DNA of 64,000 nt from contig NW_006500279.1 in assembly GCF_000471905.2 (NCBI RefSeq), forward strand, positions 192,949 to 256,948, read 5' to 3'. The stretch is from Amborella trichopoda (lineage: Eukaryota > Streptophyta > Magnoliopsida > Amborellales > Amborellaceae). A model generated the notes under the pieces. It worked only from the letters and a program-made list of their open reading frames with translations. It was not told where the DNA came from and made no database searches. A program made the translations under genes and the position numbers. Positions 11,817 to 22,480 of this stretch are shown piece by piece. The first letter of the stretch is position 1. Every line of letters begins with the position of its first letter.

Positions 11817-14492
11817 TGATTGAAGACATTTTTCAACACCTTGGATCCTCGATGCCGAATAAAAAGAAGAAGCTGGTCAATAAAACCTGCCAATTCAATG
11901 GAAAATCCGACAGTCTCATATCAGCCACAAAATGGATCGATAACTTCCTAAGGACTCCCAAAGGCCACCTGCCATGTTCCGTCGTGCTCCAACGTATCCA
12001 AGGCAGTGCAGACCAAGAAACAATTTCGGTAGAATCGGTCTCTAGCACCCTAAAACGGATCCCGTAACTAGAACTATACTTTCAGAGCATCAAATGGCTA
12101 TGGGACCACCACCATCAGATATGGCACTGCTAAAAACCCCCAAGGGTCAAATTTCAGCTCAAACCGACACTCTTAGAAGAAGTTATGGGCAGAACGCCGA
12201 AATGGGCGACGCCGCGCACTATTCCCTTGCGACGACATGCAACCAAGCTCCATTGAAGATGAAGTCATGAACAGCAACTTCCAGGACTCATATCTCCTTC
12301 GTTCAAGATCAAATCACCACCAAATTGTTCAAGCATGTTCGGCATGACCCATACCCTTGATTGAGCAAGGAGAAAACTTAAGGGAGAAGTTCGTGATTCT
12401 CAAAACTAAGTTGTAGGAGACAGCAAGACACCGACTCACTCAGAGGGCCATGTCACGGTGATCATGAACCTGATTGATGTAAAACTAGTTGCATTGTGTA
12501 CGTGAGGCTCATGGCTATCATCAGTCTGAACCTTGTGCACGATGAACGGTTAGATTGGTCTCACAACTTAGTCAAAGGCTTTACAGAATTTCGGCTGTGG
12601 GAGTGCAAGATTCGACCAGAATTCAAAGTTCATAAAAACTTTGTTTTGGCAAGAAATCGTACCCCATTTTTTATAACGCGACCATGGCGATGTGCTCAGT
12701 ACATTGCAATGAAGAAATGAAAGAAAGACATCAAGAAAAATGCACACTACTGATCAAAAGTTTGCGAGATCTATGGAAAAATTCAAGTCACGTGATCATG
12801 CTCTTAAGAAGTGATTCGTGAATCAAAATACATATCAAAACGATCGTTATGTCAAGATTAACCAAATGATGATCGTCTTTCAGTCATTCGAACAACGGAT
12901 CAACACCGGATTGTCCTAAGAAGATCAAGAACAACACAAGCAAGGACAATTCTAAAAATTCTGCAATTGTTAGGTAGGGGAAAATCAGTCATCATGCACC
13001 ATATTTTTTTATTTTCTTTAAATCAATTAAATTGTATTTTTCAGCAACTAGGGTAGATTTTGGGCATCCACCCATGTTTTGGCCCAAGTCTATAAATAGA
13101 CACTACCTCTCATTGCATAAGGACGGCTTGTAAACCCTTGATTTCTCAATTAATCTATTGGCTTTTGCTTGAGTCATGCGATAATTAGGGTTTCCATGTT
13201 CTTTTTCCTGAACATATTTTGGAGAGAGAGAGAAAAGAGAGAAAACTTGGTCAACACCCCTTAGGGTATTTCCACTCTCCTCTCTCCCTCTCTGCTTAGT
13301 CACTCCCTTACTTCCTCTCCCTCTCTATCTCGCTCTTCCTCTCTCTCTCTCTCTATCTTTTCCTTCTCTACTGATCTTGTCTCTTCCCTAAGGCAATGCA
13401 CTACAGTGGCAATGCCGTGCATGCCTCCCTCTCTCCTTCTCTTTCTTCCTTCTTCTTCTCGCTCTCGTTTTTTCTATCTCTATCTTTGTTTTCTCTCAGA
13501 TCACGCATGGCAGCAGCAACGCTGTGTGATATCTTTTCTCTGCTAATATTGGTCTCCCTGCGATGCTACAGGACAGTAACAACACTGTGGAGGTTTCCCT
13601 CCCCTCTCAGGCTTGTTGCTCCCTCGGTCTTGACTAGCATGCAAATAGCATTCGTCACAGCCATATGCGACACAACTATGGAGCACACGCAATAATCCAG
13701 GCTACTGCAATAACAGCAGCTCAGGAATCTACACTCATTTCAGAAAGTGTTGCAGACCGTGATGCTCAATGCCATCCGCAAGCTTGTCAAGATCTATCGT
13801 GTGGTGATTATAGATGGCAGCATGCTTTGCCGACTACACATCCTACTCTGTCTTTCTCGTTCACTGTAGAGAATGATGATCAATGTTGTCCACAGATGGT
13901 GTAAACCAACACCAACTGCAGACCCTGTCTAACTTACCACCGTCAACGATAGTGAGCAACAGGGATCAACACCATCTGCGTACCTTGATAGCATTGCTCG
14001 CGACAAGAACCCAGCACCGTCTGGTGTTCATTTCCCCTTCTCTCATCCCTCATCTTATTCTTCTCTTTATCACACTATATTCTTACCCCATTTCCCTATC
14101 ATTCAAATGCAAGCTTTTGAGTAAGTTTGCCTTAAGACAAGGTCGAGTCACTTGGTCCACTTGTCTTACAAATTAACCATGTGTGTATGATACAAAAAAA
14201 CAGGAGAATACAAGTCAAGGGAGCCGATCACGAACCAGCTGAAGAACTGGGGGCTTTCCATGGTGATCTAAGAGGGCGTCTATGCAAGCTAGCCCGAGTA
14301 AGTCACAGACCCAGGTGAGTTTTTATTCCTGCCTCACACTTGAAAATTCCTCTCTCACCAGTTGGGGCACCTGTCCTTGTTCCTCGAACAAGGTTATCGA
14401 GAGAGCAATCTCGGTCCCAAGTCACATGAACCCAAGAGACACGTGCCGCCAGATCAAACAAATCTGGAGGGCGAGATCGAGGCAGCTGACCA
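11817..14492 (+). mobile_element. LTR B, complete 2.68 kb LTR
   Basis: Starts TGATTGAAGACATTTTTC, homologous to the starts of LTR C (18,028) and F (59,963) and of the minus-strand copy G (37,581), and ends in CA at 14,492, three bases before the primer binding site. In order it has a conserved U3 (11,817-13,080), a TATA box at 13,091, a transcribed part with a CT-rich tract (13,300-13,500) and degenerate hairpin units (13,395-14,000), and a conserved end block (14,180-14,492). It begins inside coding sequence of element A with no polypurine tract before it, and is followed by PBS and gag, so it is best read as the 5' LTR of B inserted in A. Confidence 0.85.
13091..13098 (+). promoter_or_regulatory. 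TATA box of LTR B
   Basis: TATAAATA lies after the conserved block with CACCCATGTTTTGGCCC and about 30 bp before CATTGCATAAGG. The same spacing is seen in LTR C. Probably the core promoter of the retroelement RNA. Confidence 0.6.
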
Positions 14493-14495
14493 GAT

Positions 14496-14514
14496 TGGCG
14501 ATTCCACTAGGGAC
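14496..14514 (+). other. Primer binding site of element B
   Basis: TGGCGATTCCACTAGGGAC, three nucleotides after the LTR's terminal CA. It differs from the C and D versions at two or three positions. Confidence 0.75.
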
Positions 14515-16020
14515 TTACTACCCCTTTGTCGGATCATGCTTGTTTGATCGGTATCTCCTTTTTATTTATGCTTTTATTTACACATGCTTGTGGGTATCTT
14601 TAACCCATTCATTCAAGTCGGGGACTTCATGATCCCCATATCCGCTGGCTCTTACAGAGAGCAAGCTTCTAAAGCTTCACTCCCGACCCTTCTCTTGAGC
14701 AGGGACCTAACATTCAGCTCCCAGGTACTCACCTGGATTGGCGCGAGTAGGTCCTCAAGATCCCTGACTCCCCATCAACTAGCTCTGGTGGCACCCCTAC
14801 CAAGGCTCCTTGCATGGGTGGCACGATTGCTATCATGCACTGCACACTCCCAGTTACCGACAAGTCCCTTGCTGGTCTCATTGTAGAGCTGCACTGAAAG
14901 GCTGGCCTGTCCCATCTTGCGAAGGGCAAGAAAATTTTTGTCGCTCTAGAGGATCGCCGCCAGGCTTCCCCTTATGCTCCTCCCTCACCTCAAGTCTCCT
15001 CACTTGGAGGCTTGACACGTAGAGGTAGAAGTCTTAGGGCTTCCGCCTCTCACACACACCTATAGGCTAGTGGCCATCCACTCGAGCCACACCTCGGGGC
15101 AATCTCTCTCCTACCTCGAGTTCACGACATGTGCATCCATACATGTGCACTCCACCATCTAAGGCAACGCTGTTCATGAGTTGACTCAAACACAGGGGGA
15201 ACGATCTCTTGTACTCCCTCAGTGCACACACAAGCGCACCCTGTGAGAGACAGGAACTCGTACGACCCTCACAAACACATGCTCGAAGCCCCTAACTTGC
15301 TGAGGTCAAGGCAATCATTCGAGCACAAGTTGATTCTCAAGTCTCCCGACCTGCTGCTACTGAAGGCGCACACGCATTGTCTCCTCGGACCGCCACACGT
15401 TCCCAATGTCGTGAGTCGTGAGCCGCTCCCTTCTCCACTGGCTCCTTCTCCACAAAGCAAGCCCCTCAAGGCATGGTACTCCAAAGTATTCCCCAAGAGT
15501 ACCATTCTCAGTTAGCCTCATCAAGCCACGTACGCCGTGGGACCCCACTAAGGAGCTCGTCGCAAAGGCCTGATGCCTGACAGGACCGTTCAGCCTTCGA
15601 GGCAGTAGTCCAGGCTCCCTTCCATCTCAGGATCACACCGCTTGTGTCATCTGTTGAGCGCAGCACTCTCCTGTGCTGAAAAGGTGGGCCAATCTCCCTC
15701 TTAGTCTTAGTTTTGGAGAGAGGTCCACCAAGTCCTCAAGACCAAGCATCACAAGGGCCTTTGAATTTTGACTCGAGAAGCTCCACAGCCCACTCGGGTT
15801 GCTAACCCCTGCAATCTCCTTCATCAAAACCCCTTCTTCCCTCTGCGAGTCCCGGAGCCTGAAGGAGAAGTCTCAGTGCCCTACGCTGTGGTCACCACCA
15901 TGAAGGACGACCCCGTAACTCAACAGTCATAGCAGCCACGGTCCTAAGACGATTAAGAATCGGTTCTCACAAGGTAAGTTCTCACAAGGTAAGCCTACAA
16001 GATCTAGGTTAAGTCGAGGC
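14515..16020 (+). other. Leader of element B with leader ORF (14,584-14,886)
   Basis: Same organisation as the other leaders. The conserved start codon at 14,584, 88 nt after the start of the primer binding site, opens a 100-codon frame beginning MLVGIFNPFIQVGDFMIP. After about 40 residues it is Leu/Ser/Pro-rich and no longer clearly conserved. No known domain is recognised. Further open frames (15,222-15,515 and its antisense) lie in leader sequence and are not supported as genes. Confidence 0.5.
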
Positions 16021-18027
16021 ATGCTTAGCCCTTACTGACCGACTTGTTGTGCATGACCCGTCAGGTCCGCAAGACCACCACTCCACCTGAAGAAGAAACG
16101 GTCAGCGTCATGATGGTGAATGAGCCCAATGACGTGCAAGAGGAGCGAATGAATAGATTTGAGCGCATGATGCAATCCGTCTTGGAAAAGATGGATCGTC
16201 TCGAAGCTACTAGACCTACTCCCACTTTGGCCCACCATGATGCCGACTCCCATTTTGCTGAGGGCGAGGCTCCAAGTCAGAAACCCCTGTCGGCTTCTCA
16301 GGAAAGTGCTCTCACTTGCATAGTCTCACAAGCAGACATCAATGCAATGGTCACGCACAGTTTGAAGAATAAACAGATTACAGGGGTATAAGAAAAGGCG
16401 TTGTATTAAAAACCCTACCCCTCATATATTGACCAGGTGCCATTTCCTCTAGACAATCAAAAGGTTAAGCTGCCCCTATTCAATGGAACGATGTCTCTGC
16501 ACCAGCATATCACACATTTCTAACGGCATGTCGAGAGTCAGCGGCTGATAGGGGACTTCACCTTCGTTAGTTCGTTGAGACTCTTGACAGCCCCCCCCCT
16601 TCCAGTGGTATGCTTGGTTGTCCCCTTAATCGGTACACACCTAGGAGGAAATGGAACAGCTATTTTACCAACGTTTCTATGAGGTCTAAAGGAATGTTGA
16701 GACCATTGCGCTTCTCCCGCTGACTCAAGACCCAAATGAGCCAGTTAACATATTCATAGCTCGGTGGAGAGAGCTCGCTACATATCATACCACCCCTATG
16801 AACGAATGATCTCAGTTCAGACTTGTATACAGAACATGCTCCATGAGATCGCCTTACATGTCGAGGCTTCCAACCCTACCTCCATGTCAGAGCTTATCTC
16901 AAAGGCTGTCCACATAGAAGTTCTATCCAGACATCATGGTTGGTCACGCCAGTAGGCTTCAAGCTCAACGAACAGCCGGGGCAGCAGTAATTTTCGCACT
17001 AACACCCAAGGTAACCAACAGAAAGGGGTAATCAGTGCCGCCGTCACAGTCTCTAACACTAGGAAGGCTACCTCTCAGACTCTGAATCTCTCTAAAGGGG
17101 TAGTCAACATAGAAAAGACTCAAGTAGTGTCTCAGGCCGACGACAAACATAACCGAGTCCCACCTCCTAAAAACCAAAACTAAAGCGATTACTGGACCAA
17201 ACATTAAAACAAGGTTTACCCATTTGAAAATGATTGGATACCCTCATTGCTACGACTCCTATTGGAGCAAAGCATGATCACACTGCCGGAGGTTAAGTTC
17301 CCCGATTAGGGGGAGCAAGTCACACATGAGAAATATTGTGCCTATCATCGGAGGGTAAACCACCCTACTAAACAATGCAACACACTCAAGGACATCATCG
17401 AGGCTTTGATCCAAAAAGGTCAGATCAAACTCGAGGACTTAAAGAAAGCATTCGTGATGGTGAAGGCCGCCCATGTAGTGACGATCCAGGATGAGAATGA
17501 AGCACCCGGAGTCCTCCGTGCTCTCTTCACTATGATGCTCGAAGAGAACCTCATCACCTCAAAACCCACAAGGCAGCCGAGGCACTTGGCTCGAGGCATC
17601 GAGAGCCTCTGATGCCCTTATCATTAGATATGGGGCCATGACGTGAGAGAGTGTTCTGGCTTTCACAGCATCCTCAACGAGAAGATCCAGCAATGCCGAG
17701 AATCTTATAACATGACAAACGGGATTTCTCAGCTCATTCCACCAGTGCAAGAGACACCCTTCCCTCCAAATTCTGGCATGATATCTGAGACTCCTCTGAA
17801 CCCTCGACTTCCCAGCCATGGAGAGTCCACCACGGACCGAGCAAGCTCAAATCCTTGAGTCGCAAAGCTGTTCGTCAAGCTAGTGCACCTCATGGGCCTA
17901 ACGAGATTGACCAAGCCCCTCCAAGGAGAGTGGGAAGGAGACGAGCACCCAAGGCTGCACGCTGAAGATACATACCTCTCCCTCCAGCCAAGGAAAAGTT
18001 CCTCGAGCCACCTTCGCCCTTGCCAAC
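16021..18027 (+). pseudogene. Decayed gag of element B, cut off by LTR C
   Basis: The N-terminal part is open at 16,044-16,391 (VSVMMVNEPNDVQEERMNRFERMM..., helical). The capsid-like region runs from about 16,420 to 16,960 in broken frames and includes HEIALHVEASNPTSMSELIS, which recurs in all four gag copies. A zinc-knuckle-like CAYHRRVNHPTKQC (C-x2-H-x4-H-x4-C) is at about 17,338-17,380 and a second one, CPYH...GHDVRECSGF, at about 17,611-17,665 with a stop in between. The Pro-rich C-terminal part is interrupted at 18,027 where LTR C begins. Gag would form the particle shell and package element RNA; this copy has several stops and cannot do so. Confidence 0.8.
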
Positions 18028-19314
18028 TGTTTGAATACATTTTACAGCACCATGAGACCGATGCGGAGTAAAAGGGAGAAGCTGGTTAATAAAGCCTAAC
18101 AAACAGTGGAAATTGTGACAGTCTCAAAATGGCCCCAAAACTTTTCAAGATCTTCTTGAGGATGTCTAAAAGTCTCCTGCCAAGTTTTTTCACATTCTGA
18201 TATGTCTAAGGCAATGCAGACTACCAAACAATTTCGACAAAAACGGCCTCTAGCACCCTGAAATGGACCCCTATAACGACAACCCTATTATTGGTGCATC
18301 AAATCACCATAGGACTACCACCATTGGATTTGAAATGGTTGAAAAATTTTAGCTTAAACAGACACTCCAGGAAGAAGTTATAGGAAAAATATTGAAACAG
18401 GCGAGGCTGCACACTATTCCCATGCGGGCACCCTACAACTAAAGCCATTGATAGGGCAGTCATGAACAATAACTTTCGGAGGCCATATCTCCCTCGTCTT
18501 GAGTCGGATCATGTGCAAACTTTGCAAATGCATTCGTCTAGTCAAGACAAGAGTTTTGATATATGGAACGCTCCGTGATGACGCCCGAGCATGAAGAAAA
18601 GCTAGAGAGAAGTCGCCAATTCGTGAAGGAGTTACAGAAAATTCAGCAGCGACATGCTTCGCTCAAGTGGCCAAATCACGAGGCTCGCGCATCAGATCGA
18701 CGCGAGACAACTCCATCATCTGCATAAGGTCCGTGGCTTTTAGTGGCCTGAGCCTCGTACATAATGAATGGTCGGATTTCACATACGAGGCCTGAAAGTG
18801 ACTGTAAATTTCGATGCCAGAATTCAAGATTCTAGCCAAAATTCTAAAGTCACAAAATCCTCATCCGGGCACGAAATTGAGTTGTTTGTTGCTACGCGAT
18901 CGTGACGGCATGTTCAGTGCAATTCATTGAAGAAATCAAAGAAAAGCATCAACACAAAGACGCACTATCAATCCGAAGATTACAAGATCGATCCAAATTT
19001 CAAGATGCATGATCATGGCTCAAAAAGACAATCCATGACTCGAAATTGGTATCAAATCGATCCCCATGCAAGCCCTACAAGAAAAAAACCATCTCTCAAT
19101 TAAACAGGCACTGGAGTAACCTCGGATTGTCCATGGAAGGCCACGCAGGTCTTAGGGCAGCCACAGGAACTGTTCTGAAATTTCACAAATTGTTAGGAAA
19201 GGGGCAAATACGTCATTTTGCACCCTATTTTCTCTTTTTTTTAATTCAATTAAATGTTAATGTTTAACAATTAGGTTTACTTTTGATTAATCCACCCATG
19301 TTTGGGCACTATTC

Positions 19315-19322
19315 TATAAATA
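19315..19322 (+). promoter_or_regulatory. TATA box of LTR C
   Basis: TATAAATA in the context GGGCACTATTCTATAAATACC, with a C/T-rich transcribed region starting about 60 bp downstream. It sits at the same relative place as the TATA box of LTR B. Confidence 0.6.
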
Positions 19323-19535
19323 CCACTTACTATCATTGTACAAGCATCCTCGTTTAGACTCTCAAAAATTCCTTTGTGGAAATACAATCTTGCCATTTGC
19401 GAGTTGTGTTCTTAAGAGAGAGAAAGGAGAGAGAAATTTTGAGACGGTACTCTTAAGCTAAGGTAAATATTTCTCTCCCTTCTTTTCTTTCTTTCCTCTT
19501 CCCTCTCTTATCTTTCGACTGCATTCTTTTCAGAG

Positions 19536-20250
19536 GCCATGCACGGCAGTGGCAGTGTCGTGCATGCCTCTGCCCTTCCTCTCCTTTTGAGGTATCGCAG
19601 GTCACGCATGGCGATGGTAGCGCTATGCATGAACTCCTTCCTCCTCCCTTTTCATTTGCTTCTGTTGCTTAGTGAGGCTCGCAGATGGTGTTGCCCATCG
19701 CCTTATGCATTGGAGTTCTCAATGCGTCTGTGAGAAGCATAGACGACGAAACCTATTGCCGCCTGCAGGGTTCTCCCCTTGTTACGTGCCTTTCACTGAT
19801 AGCGATCCCTATCGCCATCCTCAAAGTGTCACAGTAATACCTATCTCCATGTGAATGCTCCTCTCCCGCTCCTAGTGCACTTCGCAGTCAGCGATCCCTA
19901 TCGCCATCTGCGAGCAACCCTCACGCGCTCGATAGCTATCACCGTCCGCGAGCACTTCCCTTGCCACCCACGCCTATCACCGTGCACCTCACGAGAGGTG
20001 ATCACCACGTGACCGATGAGTAGTTATCACCGTACACCTCGCTAGAAGCTATCGCCGTCCATAAGGGATGCGCTGCCTTCTCGCTTTGCCAACGGTTATG
20101 CTCATCGCCGTTCGTGGATTATCTTGTGTCCCATGTCTAGCGCTGTGTGCTCCATGGGAAGTCTTTGCCGTGAGTTGTGCCAGACGCCATCACCGTGAGT
20201 CACGTCAGAAGCCATCGTCGTGAGTCACGTCAGTAGCCATTGCCTTATGG
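19536..20250 (+). repeat. Hairpin and short-repeat region of LTR C
   Basis: Starts with inverted repeats of the CATGCACGGC type and continues as scattered short units containing ATCGCCATC, ATCACCGTGCACCTC and CGTGAGTCACGTCAG. It is less regular than the arrays in LTRs A, D and F. Confidence 0.6.
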
Positions 20251-20940
20251 GAGGGAGGCGATGTCTTCTCACAGCGCCAGCAGTGAGACTAACTTTTGCT
20301 GGGACCCTCGTCAACCACCGTCTTGCTCTCTCTCTCTCTCTCTCCACATCCTCCTCTTCTCTCTTCTCTTCTTCTCACTTGAATGAGGGTCGACTCAGCC
20401 TAATATCGCTTTAGTGGTCCGACCAATGAGTAGTATTGCTGTCGTGCTGATCTCGAGTATCATGCATGTCTTGTTACCACCCCAAGCCGATCACTTTCCA
20501 GTTATCATGCTGGTCTCGCCCCTCTATCAATTTTCTTTCTCTTTTCTATTGCTTTTTGAGTATTCCATTTTATCCCACCTTTCATACAAAGATACATTAT
20601 CCTAAGATAAGGGTGGGACCTTTTGGCCTACTTGTCTTGAAAATTAACCATGCTAGTGTTGTGCAGAAAACAAGGTGAATACAGGTAAAGGGAGGTGAAT
20701 TCAAACCAGTTGAAGCAACTGGGGGGATTTTTTTGTGATTTAAGAGGGTACCCACACGAGCCAGCCCGAGTAAGTCCCGAACCCATCTAAAATTCTTCTC
20801 TCATCGGTTGGTATACTTGCCCTTGCTCTTGAGCAAGGTTCCCAAGATAGTGATCTCAAATCTTGGGTTCCCTGAAACTTGAGATACGTACTGCCAGATC
20901 ATCTAGATCTGGAGGGCGAGATCGAGGCACCTAACCAGCT

Positions 20941-20959
20941 TGGCAACTCCACTGGGGAC
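20941..20959 (+). other. Primer binding site of element C
   Basis: TGGCAACTCCACTGGGGAC, three nucleotides after the LTR end. It is close to the Ogre/Tat consensus form. Confidence 0.8.
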
Positions 20960-22480
20960 TTATTACCCCTTTGACGGTTCGCTCTTGTTTGACCAGTCTC
21001 TTTTTTTTTTTTCTGCATCGCACTTCATGGCATCAAGGTTGTTCAACCCCTTTATTCTAGTAGGGGATTTTCTCATCCCTTCACTCGTGATTTCCCCAGG
21101 GAAGCTAGCCTCTCAGGTTTCACGTCCTACACTCCTACTGAGTTGAGACTCGCAGTTTGTCTCCTAGGTTTTCTCCTAGATGGGTGCGAGAAGGGACTTC
21201 AAGGTCCCTAACTCCTCACTCACTAGCCTAGGTGGATCCTCCACTAAGGCTCCTTGCATTGATAGCACCTCTTCTATCGCACACTGTATGCATCCTGCTA
21301 TTGACAGAACCTCTAACAGTCATACTACTGAGGTACGCCGAAAGGCTGCCATTTGTCCTTTCATGAAAGGCAAGCAAGTTGTCATCGCTTATGAGGGTCG
21401 CCGCAAGGCCACCCCCCAAATTTCTTTACTATCCCAAACCTCTACACCTAGAGGCTCAGCACACAGAAGCAGAGACCCTGTGGCCTCCACCTCTCACACA
21501 CACTCAAAGGCTCATGGTTCATCCGTCAAAGCCACACCTCGAAGCAACGCTCGCATTGTCCTAAGCTCGTGTCTGGGGCCAGGCCTCCTCGAGCCAAACC
21601 TTGAGCATGCCATGCATTCGCATCCCACAGCTCGGGGCAGCACCGGCCTTGCGTAAGCTCAAGCACATGAGGGCCAATCACTTTGCCCCCACTCCAAACA
21701 CACGCAGCTGCACCCTGTGAGAGATAGGCCCTTACTTGATCCCTCACAGACACAAGCTCGTAGGCTTTAGCCTCACAAGGCTGAGCCAGCAAACCAAGCC
21801 CGGATTGACCCCCAAGTCACCTGGAATGTTAACTCTAAGCGTGCACATGCACCGAGCTTGCAGGTTCATGTACAACCCCAACTCAGGCAAAATCTTGAGT
21901 CAACTCTCTCTGTCGTTCTCCCTTCGTCAGGTCACCACCTAGGACCTGGTACTCGAAGGCCTTCCCTAAGAGGACCATCTTGAGTCAGCCTCCCCAACTT
22001 AGGTATACACCTGCCCCCCACAAGGGAACTCGAGGCAAGGGTCTAATGGCAGACACAAGTCTACAGCCTCCCAAGCAGTGGCCCAGAATGCCTCCCGTCT
22101 TCATACCCCACTCTCTGCCTCAGTTGATGGACACAACTCTCATGTACTCTAGAAAGACGGGGCAATCCAGATCCCAGGTCCAATTCTGGACTGAGGTCTA
22201 TTGCAGTCTGAGGACCAAGCACAAGAAAGGCCTGCAGCTCCTGACCAAAGAAGCCTAAAAGGCAGTAGAGGTTGCCACCTCTGATAACCTCCTATCTTAC
22301 AATCCCTTTTCCCCTCTCCGGCTTCAGAAGCTTGAAACAGAAGCCCAAGAGTTCTGCTTAGTGGTGACCGCCACAAGGGAAGACCAGGCTACTAAGAAGG
22401 CACTGTCCCAAGACCGTCAAGAACCAGTTCTCATGTGGTCAGCTTACAAGACCCAAGTTCAATCGGGGCATGCTGAACCC
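20960..22480 (+). other. Leader of element C with leader ORF (21,027-21,146) and a second open frame (21,180-21,656)
   Basis: The conserved start codon at 21,027, 86 nt after the start of the PBS, gives MASRLFNPFILVGDFLIPSL and stops after 39 codons. A further frame of 158 codons at 21,180-21,656 is Ser/Thr/His-rich; its first part aligns with the 4,534-4,788 frame in A and, out of phase, with D. Ogre elements are known to carry an additional ORF before gag, so a degraded equivalent is possible; no domain is recognised and the second frame may be fortuitous. Confidence 0.5.

Larger units (their letters stand above)
18028..20937 (+). mobile_element. LTR C, complete 2.91 kb LTR
   Basis: Begins TGTTTGAATACATTTT and ends CTAACCA, that is TG...CA termini. 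It begins directly inside B's gag (the PLPTL-coding stretch) and is followed by PBS, leader, gag and pol, so it is the 5' LTR of element C. U3 runs to a TATA box at 19,315; then come a CT-rich stretch and units such as ATGCACGGCA/TGTCGTGCAT (19,539-19,565), then diverged short repeats of AGCGATCCCTATCGCC type (19,798-20,230). The terminal block 20,640-20,937 is conserved with every other LTR of the family. Confidence 0.88.

Noticed and set aside
11817-20937. Tandem elements sharing LTRs by unequal recombination
   Set aside because: No polypurine tract precedes the LTRs; they start within gag or protease-proximal coding, which fits insertion or truncation better. Kept as an alternative.
21180-21656. 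158-codon frame as a confident gene
   Set aside because: Only fragments of it are open in the sister leaders and no domain is recognised; listed only as part of the leader.
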